Below the pieces are notes generated by a model. It had not been told where the DNA came from, ran no database searches, and worked only from the letters and a program-made list of their open reading frames with translations. A program made the position numbers and the translations under genes. From Planctomycetaceae bacterium (GTDB lineage Bacteria; Planctomycetota; Planctomycetia; Pirellulales; Thermoguttaceae): DNA of 6,431 nt. Positions 1 through 5,842 of this stretch are shown in pieces. The stretch covers positions 1-6,431 of the forward strand of contig JAITAZ010000406.1 of assembly GCA_031283825.1 (NCBI GenBank), written 5' to 3'. Numbering within the stretch: position 1 is the first letter of the stretch; the number at the start of each line of letters is the position of its first letter.

Positions 1-110
1 CCGCGTTTAAAATTCCCCGTATTATCCGTGTTTGTTTTTTAATAAGGTAAAAATAAGGTTCGTCTTTCATCGCCTTGATAATAATTACAAAAACAAATAT
101 TCCACTGATA

Positions 111-139
111 TATTACGAAAAATTAAATTCTTTGTAATA
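111..139 (-). other. AT-rich hairpin downstream of the yqeG-like gene
   Basis: Read on the minus strand, TATTAC at 134-139 can pair with GTAATA at 111-116. The pairing continues inward with mostly A-U and one G-U pair, giving about 11 of 12 pairs around a 5-nt loop. It starts about 14 nt after the stop codon of the HAD phosphatase gene, so it could end or protect that transcript. No clean U-run follows immediately, so I do not call it a rho-independent terminator. Confidence 0.3.
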
Positions 140-152
140 TTACTTAATTATT

Positions 153-635
153 TTATCGTTTAACAAAGAGTTTTTCTAAAGGGCGTTTTATTCGGGCGAA
201 CCATGGTTCTTCGTTTGCGCCGTTTGGGTTTACTAGCACCGTTAAAATTCCTGCAAGTTTACCGGCTAGTATGTCTGTAAATAATTGATCTCCTACCATC
301 GCCGTTGATTTTTTATCGTAATTCATCAAACGCATTACTCGACAAATCGCAAACGGCAACGGTTTCATTGCCGGAGCTACAAAAGGAATCTGCACGCTCT
401 CAGAAAATTGCCGAATCCTAACGCCGCCGCCATTGGATACAAGATACAAACTAATCCCCGCCGACCGTAATTGCGTCAACCAATCTATCACATCAGGCAA
501 TGGTTCTGAACTATTGTAACGTTTAAGCGTACAATCAACATCAAGCAAAAGTGCTTTGATTCCAATACTATCAAGACGCTCTATAGTCAAATCAATTACG
601 CCGCTAACTTCAATATCTGGCTTTAGTGAAAACAT
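153..635 (-). CDS. yqeG: YqeG family HAD-IIIA phosphatase
   Basis: A 160-residue protein with the haloacid dehalogenase motifs in order. Motif I is DVDCT at residues 32-36 (nucleophile Asp32, acid/base Asp34). Motif II is VSN at 66-68 (Ser67). The motif III lysine is in MKP (Lys91). Motif IV is GDQLFTD at 115-121 (Asp116 and Asp121, Mg2+ ligands). There is no signal peptide or membrane segment and no large cap insertion, so a soluble cytoplasmic phosphatase of subfamily IIIA is expected. The length and the motif IV form GDQLFTD fit the YqeG family, typically about 160-180 residues. The physiological substrate is not established; phosphatidylglycerophosphate phosphatases are related but the sequence does not prove that activity. 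The usual motif I of this family has Asn where Cys35 sits here. The start is the first ATG of the frame; no clear Shine-Dalgarno precedes it. A 321-bp gap filled with repeats separates it from the upstream same-strand gene, so co-transcription is doubtful. Confidence 0.85.
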   Translation of the reverse strand: MFSLKPDIEVSGVIDLTIERLDSIGIKALLLDVDCTLKRYNSSEPLPDVIDWLTQLRSAGISLYLVSNGGGVRIRQFSESVQIPFVAPAMKPLPFAICRVMRLMNYDKKSTAMVGDQLFTDILAGKLAGILTVLVNPNGANEEPWFARIKRPLEKLFVKR

Positions 636-690
636 AATTTTATAAAAATTCGGAATGAAATTATATTAAATAACTAAAAATTTTATTTAA

Positions 691-701
691 TCATGTTACG
701 C
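691..701. repeat. Solo copy of the TCATGTTACGC element-end motif
   Basis: TCATGTTACGC at 691-701 is identical to the first 11 bp of the terminal inverted repeat of the 226-bp element at 2104-2329. No inverted partner (GCGTAACATGA) is visible between here and the next gene, so this could be a remnant or solo end of the same repeat family. An 11-bp match is short, but the other two copies in the window are true element ends. Confidence 0.35.
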
Positions 702-794
702 GTTTGCTGTGAGTTTTATTTTTTTTAGTTCGCGTCATTCGGCTTTTTAAGCTTACCTGTTAGATAATCTCTCGCGAAGTCAATTCAACTAATG

Positions 795-945
795 GGGAAT
801 CTCTAATAATACGTTTTTTATTGACCACTGAGAACACAGAGTTCACAGAGAGAATATTTTTTAAAAATTAAATTTTGATTCCAATTAAAATTCTCTCTGT
901 GTTCTCTGTGTCCTCTGTGGTTTAAAATAATTTTTAGAGATTCCC
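795..945. repeat. MITE-like inverted-repeat element with CACAGAGNN units
   Basis: A non-coding palindromic element of about 151 bp between the ThiI-like and YqeG-like genes. The outer ends are perfect 12-bp inverted repeats, GGGAATCTCTAA at 795-806 and TTAGAGATTCCC at 934-945. Inside, arms 825-854 and 891-920 match as inverted repeats at 26 of 30 positions. Each arm holds three tandem 9-bp units of the form CACAGAGNN (left arm 826-834, 835-843, 844-852; right arm the complement at 893-901, 902-910, 911-919). The centre is AT-rich. No transposase or ORF lies within. The right end is 11 bp from the stop codon of the upstream gene. The form suggests a miniature transposable or other dispersed repeat; no convincing target-site duplication is seen (flanks AATG and TATG). 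If transcribed it would form a long hairpin between the two genes. Confidence 0.7.
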
Positions 946-956
946 TATGGCTTATT

Positions 957-1970
957 TTATAAACTTTTCCATTTATGTTGTTTTTGAAAATCATTTTGAT
1001 TTTGATAAAAGGTTTCGGCTGGTTCTGTTTTATTTCCGTATTTAACTCGGATTACTCTATTTTTTCCGCCGATTTTTTGTAAATTTGCGAACTCTAAAAT
1101 TAAAGATTCTCCAATTTGTAAAAGTTCTTCTTCGATTTTATCAACGCCTATAATCATTGCCGTAGGAGCGTTGAAAGATTCTGGAATAAATAACAACGCC
1201 GGCTTTGCATCTGAATTATTGTACAAAAAATTCAGCAAATTACATTGACTTTCATTTCTTGCAACAACAGCTTTCAACTCCGAATTTAATCGTATTTGTC
1301 GTCCTGCATTTAATAACTCTGCATCCCAGTTTGACAGATTCGATTCATATTTGAATAAATCCAGAACTCGCGGCGCGTATGATTTTTCACACAGCGCACA
1401 TCCTGTCGAAGGCTGCGGAATTTTCTTTATTCCTAGCCGTTTTGCCAACGCAACAAGATGACCGCGACCTCGTCCAGTGTATCCGTATAATCTTCCTCTG
1501 TTGACAAGTCCTAATCTCTCTGCTTCAGTCGGTTCAATCACTTTTGCCGTGAGAGGACGAACCAAAAAACCTGATAAACCTGATTCTCTAGCGATCAAAC
1601 TCAATTGATGTTTCATCTGACTATTCGGACGTTGACCGGCAATTTCGCCTGTCGCAACAAAATCTGCTTTACGTTCTCGCATAATATCCGCCGCAACTCG
1701 ACACATCGCAATTCTACAATCAACGCACGGATTAACCGACTTGCCGTAACCCCATCGCGGATTAGCTATAAGACGAATATATTCATCGTCTGTACGATAA
1801 GTTATCAATTCGATTCCCAACGACTCGGCTTGTTCGCCCGCAACTACTGACGCATCATGAAAAGGAGTAACAAAATTCACGCCAACAACTCCAATTCCCT
1901 GATCCAATAATATCCGCGCCGACAACGTACTATCAAGACCGCCAGAAAATAATACCACACAACTCGACAT
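957..1970 (-). CDS. ThiI-like PP-loop ATPase with NFACT-R-like C-terminus (predicted tRNA thiolation)
   Basis: A 337-residue cytoplasmic protein. The N-terminus opens at once with a PP-loop, SGGLDS at residues 9-14, in an N-type ATP pyrophosphatase fold (to about 195). Family-typical blocks follow: NPCVDCR at 80-86, TGEIAGQRPNSQ at 107-118, LVRPLTAK at 136-143 and STGCALC at 188-194. This matches the ThiI-like group often annotated as tRNA 4-thiouridine synthase or, misleadingly, as 2-thiouridylate methyltransferase. Such enzymes adenylate a tRNA base for sulfur insertion. The THUMP and ferredoxin-like domains of classical ThiI are absent. Residues about 220-312 (GRQIRL..., ESFNAPTAMI, IRVKYG) resemble the NFACT-R-type RNA-binding domain found fused to these enzymes. 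Cys82/Cys85 and Cys191/Cys194 could be catalytic or metal-binding. The last 20 residues are a polar tail. The ATG at 1970 sits just before the PP-loop, with a weak AGGT-type ribosome site upstream. The exact modified base is unknown. Confidence 0.82.
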   Translation of the reverse strand: MSSCVVLFSGGLDSTLSARILLDQGIGVVGVNFVTPFHDASVVAGEQAESLGIELITYRTDDEYIRLIANPRWGYGKSVNPCVDCRIAMCRVAADIMRERKADFVATGEIAGQRPNSQMKHQLSLIARESGLSGFLVRPLTAKVIEPTEAERLGLVNRGRLYGYTGRGRGHLVALAKRLGIKKIPQPSTGCALCEKSYAPRVLDLFKYESNLSNWDAELLNAGRQIRLNSELKAVVARNESQCNLLNFLYNNSDAKPALLFIPESFNAPTAMIIGVDKIEEELLQIGESLILEFANLQKIGGKNRVIRVKYGNKTEPAETFYQNQNDFQKQHKWKSL

Positions 1971-2103
1971 TATTTCTACCTATACAACTTGTACTATAAA
2001 TTTCAACGACTCTAACCGAAACTTAAATCGCGAGCATTTTAAAATTATTTCTTGTAACGATAATTCAAAAGCATAGAAACTATTCAATCGTAATCTTATA
2101 AAC

Positions 2104-2329
2104 TCATGTTACGCAGTAGTTGTCCGTCAGTAGGCGGTAATTGATCAGGTAGGCGACCTTTCGCCGAAAGGTCGCGTTGCCAAAGGCAACGATAAAATTG
2201 ATTCGACAATAATTAAAAAATCAATTCAGATTTACCGTCGGCTAAGGCCGGCGCGACCTTACGGCGAAAGGTCGCCTACCTGAGTCGGCGGTTGCCTACC
2301 TGATCTGGGGCAACAAGTGCGTAACATGA
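2104..2329. repeat. 226-bp palindromic element with perfect 12-bp terminal inverted repeats
   Basis: TCATGTTACGCA at 2104-2115 and TGCGTAACATGA at 2318-2329 are perfect terminal inverted repeats, followed inward by a further GTTG/CAAC match. The interior holds nested hairpins: GCGACCTTT/AAAGGTCGC (2153-2161 with 2167-2175), GTTGCC/GGCAAC (2176-2181 with 2185-2190) and GCGACCTT/AAGGTCGC (2253-2260 with 2268-2275). The motif CAGGTAGGC occurs at 2146-2154 and in inverse at 2274-2282 and 2294-2302, so the two halves also pair over a long range. It has no ORF and is GC-richer than its flanks. This is the build of a MITE or REP/BIME-like dispersed repeat. It lies between the terminator of the repeat-protein gene and the ThiI-like gene's upstream region, about 135 bp ahead of the latter's start codon. 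No clear target duplication is seen. Confidence 0.75.
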
Positions 2330-2364
2330 ATAATTAACAACAACAGAGCATTGTCAGAAATAAC

Positions 2365-2398
2365 AAAAACCGGAGAAGTTCTTTTGGAACTTTTCCGG
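2365..2398 (-). terminator. Rho-independent terminator of the YTV repeat-protein gene
   Basis: On the minus strand, a 12-bp stem (2387-2398 pairing with 2370-2381, one G-U pair, 5-nt loop) with a GC-rich CCGG base is followed directly by a run of five U (2369-2365) and further U-rich sequence. It lies about 85 nt past the stop codon of the 899-residue protein, so it ends that transcript before the palindromic element and the ThiI-like gene. Confidence 0.85.
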
Positions 2399-2482
2399 CT
2401 TTGTCAATCCGAAACAATTGTTCGGCGTTTAATGGAATTGATCAATTTATTCTTACAAAACTTTTCAACTCTCCTAATTTAA

Positions 2483-5182
2483 TTAATACCCCAAAATTCC
2501 TCGTCTGTTGACAGGAACCGGCACTTGATAAATCGTTACCGACGGTACTTTCTGCGGGACAACATACGATTCTTTACGCGGCTCAAGTTTATATCCAATA
2601 ACCGTTTTCTCAATTTGTTCCGGTTTTAGCGTTACATAATGTCGATTCGCTTCCTTTTCCTCCGGTACATATTTGCAAACTCGATACGGAACTGTTTTCT
2701 CAACTGTCTCGATCTCATTTCGACACACTTGATACTTCACCGTTCTGACCTTTTGCTCCGGTACATTACGAACAATCGTATATTCCTCGCTCTTTTCTTC
2801 CGGCACAAGTTTACAAGTCATGTAATTTACCGTTTTCGTTTTTTGTTCAGGAACTAAACGGCAAACCTTGTAATTGTGAACCTTCGTTTCAGGAATCAAC
2901 TTGCAAACCTGATAACTCACCGTCTTAACTTTTTGCTCCGGTACATGACGCACAACCGTATATTCTTCGCTTTTCTGTTCAGGAATCAACTTGCAAACGA
3001 CATAATTTACAGTTTTCGTCCGCTGTTCAGGAACAAATCGACAAACCTTATAATTGTAAATTCTCTTTTCCGGCGTCAACTTGCAAACCTGATAATTTAC
3101 TGTCTTAACTTTTTGTTCCGGTATATGACGAACAACTGTATATTCCTCGCTTTTCTGTTCGGGAATCAACTTGCAAACGACATAATTTACAGTCTTTTTT
3201 CGCGATTCAGGAACGAGTCGGCAAACGGTATATTTTTGAGTTTTCGTTTCAGGAATCAATTTTCGCTCGACATAATTTACCGTCTTCGTCTTGACTTCAG
3301 GAACTTGACGACAAACTACATACTCTGCGTTTTTCTCTTCTGGAATAAGTTTGCAAACGACATAATTTACCGTTTTGGTACGTAGCTCTGGAACAAGTCG
3401 GCAGACGTTGTAAGTTCGCGTTTTGGTTTCTGGGATCAACTTGCAATACACGCGATTGACAGTTTTCGTCTTAACTTCAGGAATCACTTTGCAAACTGTA
3501 TATTTCCGAACTTTGCTTTCAGGAATCAACTTGCAAACGACATAATTAACCGTCTTCGTGCGTTGTTCAGGAACAAATCTACAAACGGAGTAGGTTTGAG
3601 TTTTCGTTTCAGGAATCAACTTGCAAGACAAATAATTAACCGTTTTCGTCCGAACTTCCGGCTCGTATTTAATTGCGGTAATTTCTTTCTCGTTGATTTC
3701 GGGAACCCAAATTTTCTTGAAACATTTGACCGGCGGACATTGAGTCGTAACCGGTTTTAGCCGCTCGACGTCTTTGCCGTTGGCGTCTTTTTCAGTTACG
3801 CAAGTATATTTGATTATCGTTGGACCTGGGATTTCATAGCTCTTTATATCCCAATGTCCGCCGACAACCTGAACCTTCTTTTGATACGGAACCGCTTTAC
3901 AAACGACATAAGAAACTTCCTTACTCTTCGTTTCGTAAACTGGTTTAAGAGTTGTAATCTCGCGTTGTTTCTCTTCGACAACCGGTTTAGCGACGTAATA
4001 AACGACATCTTTTGTGCGAGTTTCGTACACTCGTTTATTTTCGATATACTGTTGTTCGCGTTCTTCGTAAATCGGTTTGTTGACAATGTAACTTACTTCT
4101 TCGCTTTTTGTTTCGTAAACGGATCGAACAACTTTATATTCTTGTTTTTTTTCTTCCCAAACGGGTTTTTGCGTACAGTAATTGACCTCTTTAGTTCGCG
4201 TTTCGTAAGTTGGTTTGAACTCAGTCCAAGTTCGCGTTTTTCTCTCGTAAACCGGTTTGTATGAAACATACGAGACCTCGCGGCTTTTTTGTTCGTACAC
4301 TGGTTTAAGATTTGTAACTTCGCGTTCTCGTTCTTCGAATACTGGTTTTGTTACGATGTAGTTTACTTCTTTGGCGCGAGGTTCGTAAACTCGTTTGTAT
4401 TCGATCCAATTTCTTACTTTCTTTTCAAAAACCGGTTTGTACGTGATATAAGGAATTTCCTTTGTACGCACTTCAAAAGACGGGTTCAAAACATAGTATT
4501 CGCGTTGTTTATCTTCCCAGACTGGCTTATTTACGATGTAATTTACCTCTTTGGTTTTTTGTTCATACGCGCGTTTGAATTCGATCCAATTTCTTACTTT
4601 CTTTTCAAAAACCGGTTTATACGTGATATAAGGAATTTCCTTTGTACGTATTTCAAAAGTCGGTTTATAGGCGATATATTCGCGTTGTCTATCTTCCCAA
4701 ACAGGTTTGTACGCAAGGTAATTTATTTGTTTGGTTTTTTGCGAATATTCGCGTTTTAATTCAATTCGGTTTCGTACTTTCTTTTCTAAAACTTGTTTGT
4801 AAGTAATGTACGGAACTTCGGCGGTTTTTGTCTCCCAGATAGGTTTAACTATATTATAAGAGACTTTTCGCGTTTTTTCTTCATACACCGGTTTAACTAC
4901 CGTGTACTTAACCTTTTCAGTACGAACCTCTGGAACGTACTGATAAAACTGGACTTTACGAGTTACCGGAACTTTATCAAATACTGTCCGATAGCAAGTC
5001 GTCAACTTCGTTTCATACTCGACTTTATGAAAAGTCTTGAGTACATAATCATCAGCGAAATTACCAATATTCGCCTGATAAGTACCAACGCCGCAAAATC
5101 CCGCGTTAACGGTTGGCGAAAAAGTACCAAAAATAAAGAGAGCCAGTGCGAAAAGGACAGCTCCCATAAACTTGATTTTCAT
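2483..5182 (-). CDS. Secreted planctomycete YTV-repeat protein, probable cell-envelope component
   Basis: An 899-residue protein with a Sec signal peptide: Lys2 and Lys4, a hydrophobic core over about 5-21, and likely cleavage after VNA at Ala27. The mature chain is nearly all repeats of about 15 residues with a Y-x-V/T-x-K-P/I core, matching the planctomycete YTV family, which has been reported in cell-wall fractions of Rhodopirellula. The N-terminal half (to about 430) has aromatic units of the YITYKPVFE / YIVNKPVWE type. A non-repeat linker (about 435-510) carries GGHWD and several Cys. The C-terminal half has VCKLIPE / VCRFVPE units, most with one Cys. Both halves show a 60-residue higher-order period. 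The protein is very rich in Lys, Arg and Glu, with no catalytic motif and no membrane anchor beyond the signal. A structural envelope role is inferred from family, secretion and composition; disulfide cross-linking is possible. The start is supported by a strong Shine-Dalgarno (5188-5193). A monocistronic unit is likely, since a terminator follows and no gene precedes it. Confidence 0.9.
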   Translation of the reverse strand: MKIKFMGAVLFALALFIFGTFSPTVNAGFCGVGTYQANIGNFADDYVLKTFHKVEYETKLTTCYRTVFDKVPVTRKVQFYQYVPEVRTEKVKYTVVKPVYEEKTRKVSYNIVKPIWETKTAEVPYITYKQVLEKKVRNRIELKREYSQKTKQINYLAYKPVWEDRQREYIAYKPTFEIRTKEIPYITYKPVFEKKVRNWIEFKRAYEQKTKEVNYIVNKPVWEDKQREYYVLNPSFEVRTKEIPYITYKPVFEKKVRNWIEYKRVYEPRAKEVNYIVTKPVFEEREREVTNLKPVYEQKSREVSYVSYKPVYERKTRTWTEFKPTYETRTKEVNYCTQKPVWEEKKQEYKVVRSVYETKSEEVSYIVNKPIYEEREQQYIENKRVYETRTKDVVYYVAKPVVEEKQREITTLKPVYETKSKEVSYVVCKAVPYQKKVQVVGGHWDIKSYEIPGPTIIKYTCVTEKDANGKDVERLKPVTTQCPPVKCFKKIWVPEINEKEITAIKYEPEVRTKTVNYLSCKLIPETKTQTYSVCRFVPEQRTKTVNYVVCKLIPESKVRKYTVCKVIPEVKTKTVNRVYCKLIPETKTRTYNVCRLVPELRTKTVNYVVCKLIPEEKNAEYVVCRQVPEVKTKTVNYVERKLIPETKTQKYTVCRLVPESRKKTVNYVVCKLIPEQKSEEYTVVRHIPEQKVKTVNYQVCKLTPEKRIYNYKVCRFVPEQRTKTVNYVVCKLIPEQKSEEYTVVRHVPEQKVKTVSYQVCKLIPETKVHNYKVCRLVPEQKTKTVNYMTCKLVPEEKSEEYTIVRNVPEQKVRTVKYQVCRNEIETVEKTVPYRVCKYVPEEKEANRHYVTLKPEQIEKTVIGYKLEPRKESYVVPQKVPSVTIYQVPVPVNRRGILGY
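2897..3193 (-). repeat. 180-bp DNA-level tandem repeat in the Cys-rich half
   Basis: Two consecutive 180-bp periods of the C-terminal coding repeats remain similar at DNA level. Positions 2901-3000 and 3081-3180 differ at only 9 of 100 aligned bases, mostly transitions. They encode the units ending SEEYTVVRH(I/V)PEQKVKTV. Each period is four units of 14-16 codons (60 residues). A third, more diverged copy lies at about 2720-2820. Confidence 0.75.
4400..4648 (-). repeat. Near-identical 69-bp blocks 180 bp apart in the aromatic half
   Basis: Positions 4400-4468 and 4580-4648 are identical except for one base (4439 versus 4619). They encode the block YITYKPVFEKKVRNWIE and its neighbours. Similarity continues more loosely on both sides over the full 180-bp period. 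This points to a recent internal duplication or gene conversion within the coding sequence. Confidence 0.8.
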
Positions 5183-5187
5183 TTGTT

Positions 5188-5193
5188 CCTCCT
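5188..5193 (-). promoter_or_regulatory. Shine-Dalgarno of the YTV repeat-protein gene
   Basis: The minus strand reads AGGAGG with five bases (AACAA) before the ATG. This is a consensus ribosome binding site at good spacing, and it fixes the start at 5182. It is much stronger than the sites ahead of the other two genes, consistent with high expression of an abundant envelope protein. Confidence 0.85.
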
Positions 5194-5195
5194 AC

Positions 5196-5214
5196 ACCGA
5201 CTTTAGATGTCGGC
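5196..5214 (-). promoter_or_regulatory. 5'-leader hairpin directly upstream of the Shine-Dalgarno
   Basis: On the minus strand GCCGAC (5214-5209) pairs with GTCGGT (5201-5196), five Watson-Crick pairs plus one G-U, around a 7-nt loop. The stem ends two bases before the AGGAGG site. It could protect the 5' end of the message or keep the ribosome site open by insulating it. No known riboswitch is recognised. Confidence 0.5.
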
Positions 5215-5224
5215 AAAACTGTTT

Positions 5225-5315
5225 GTGAAGTGTGATTAAATCAACATCCATTTTTACGCCTAATTAATCTTGGAATATTACCCAGTTTGTCCAATCTATA
5301 ATAAAAACACTTCAC
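5225..5315. promoter_or_regulatory. 9-bp inverted repeat flanking the likely promoter/leader of the YTV gene
   Basis: GTGAAGTGT at 5225-5233 and ACACTTCAC at 5307-5315 are perfect inverted repeats 73 bp apart, upstream of the repeat-protein start. They could be paired operator sites or base of a leader stem. I see no convincing -35/-10 pair between or beside them, so the promoter itself is not placed. Confidence 0.35.
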
Positions 5316-5380
5316 GAATCGTTAGTTCTTGTTGAATAAATTTAGTTCCTGAATCTTATCGGCTATTCGACTCTACAATC

Positions 5381-5403
5381 TGTAACGATTGTAACGATAC
5401 GAT
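5381..5403. repeat. Tandem TGTAACGAT repeat
   Basis: Two perfect head-to-tail 9-bp copies (5381-5389, 5390-5398) followed by ACGAT. They sit about 200 bp upstream of the start of the repeat-protein gene. They could be binding sites or simple slippage. Confidence 0.5.
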
Positions 5404-5714
5404 GAAGTTTTCCGATTGAATAAAATGTAACTACAAAATATCTATCCTATACGCAAAATGCACAAGATAAACAAATATGTCTGTTCCAAGATTAACAAGA
5501 TTATATCGCCTATTTTAACAAAAGTAAAGTAGCCTAGACTATTTTTTTTACTATTTTGATAAATTTTGTGTATTTATTCCTATTTTTCTGATTTTTACAA
5601 TTTACCTAGTTGAATATTTCTATCTAGCTTACATATTTTACCGATTTAAGCAATTTTTCGCATTGTTACGTTTAATTGCACAATGTAAGCGGTCATTTCA
5701 CTGTGATTAATTTA

Positions 5715-5738
5715 ATGAACTTTATGAATATTATGAAC
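5715..5738. repeat. Three ATGAAY motifs spaced 9 bp
   Basis: ATGAAC (5715-5720), ATGAAT (5724-5729) and ATGAAC (5733-5738) recur every 9 bp in an AT-rich context just before the hairpin cluster. This may be an iteron-like or regulator-binding array, or chance in low-complexity sequence. Confidence 0.4.
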
Positions 5739-5770
5739 ATAAAAGACTAGCAAGTTTGGAGTTTGTCCGA

Positions 5771-5842
5771 AAAGACTCAAAAGCGGTTTCTTTGAGTCTT
5801 TAATCTCTAATTTCAAACAACGTTGTCTATTGAGTCTTTTTT
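5771..5842 (+). other. Two mutually exclusive hairpins, terminator/attenuator-like
   Basis: AAAGACTCAAA (5771-5781) pairs perfectly over 11 bp with TTTGAGTCTTT (5791-5801) around a 9-nt loop. Its first 10 bases also pair perfectly with TTGAGTCTTT (5830-5839), which on the plus strand runs into a U-rich tract (to 5850). The first stem is symmetric and would also form in minus-strand RNA. No gene lies immediately upstream or downstream on the plus strand, so this may be a remnant, a small-RNA terminator or a repeat. Confidence 0.45.

Noticed and set aside
1605..1850. 81-residue plus-strand ORF inside the ThiI-like gene
   Set aside because: It lies wholly antisense to a well-supported gene and has no recognisable motif.
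153..1970. yqeG and the ThiI-like gene as one operon
   Set aside because: They share a strand, but a 321-bp gap with a 151-bp inverted-repeat element and no functional link makes this unsupported.
2483..5182. Regular repeats every 60-180 bp as a possible CRISPR array
   Set aside because: The repeats are in-frame, diverged coding units without constant repeats and unique spacers, and no cas gene is present.
2639..5206. Several long plus-strand ORFs (65-169 residues) opposite the YTV gene, and an 80-residue minus-strand frame at 3844-4086
   Set aside because: They mirror the repeated coding units in antisense or a shifted frame, are rich in Phe/Arg/Asn/Leu with no domain, and lack ribosome sites. 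The repeats simply avoid stops in those frames.
5240..5330. Possible sigma-70 promoter elements (TTGGAC and TATTAT-like sequences) upstream of the YTV gene
   Set aside because: No pair has both acceptable hexamers and 16-18 bp spacing; AT-rich sequence gives many weak matches.
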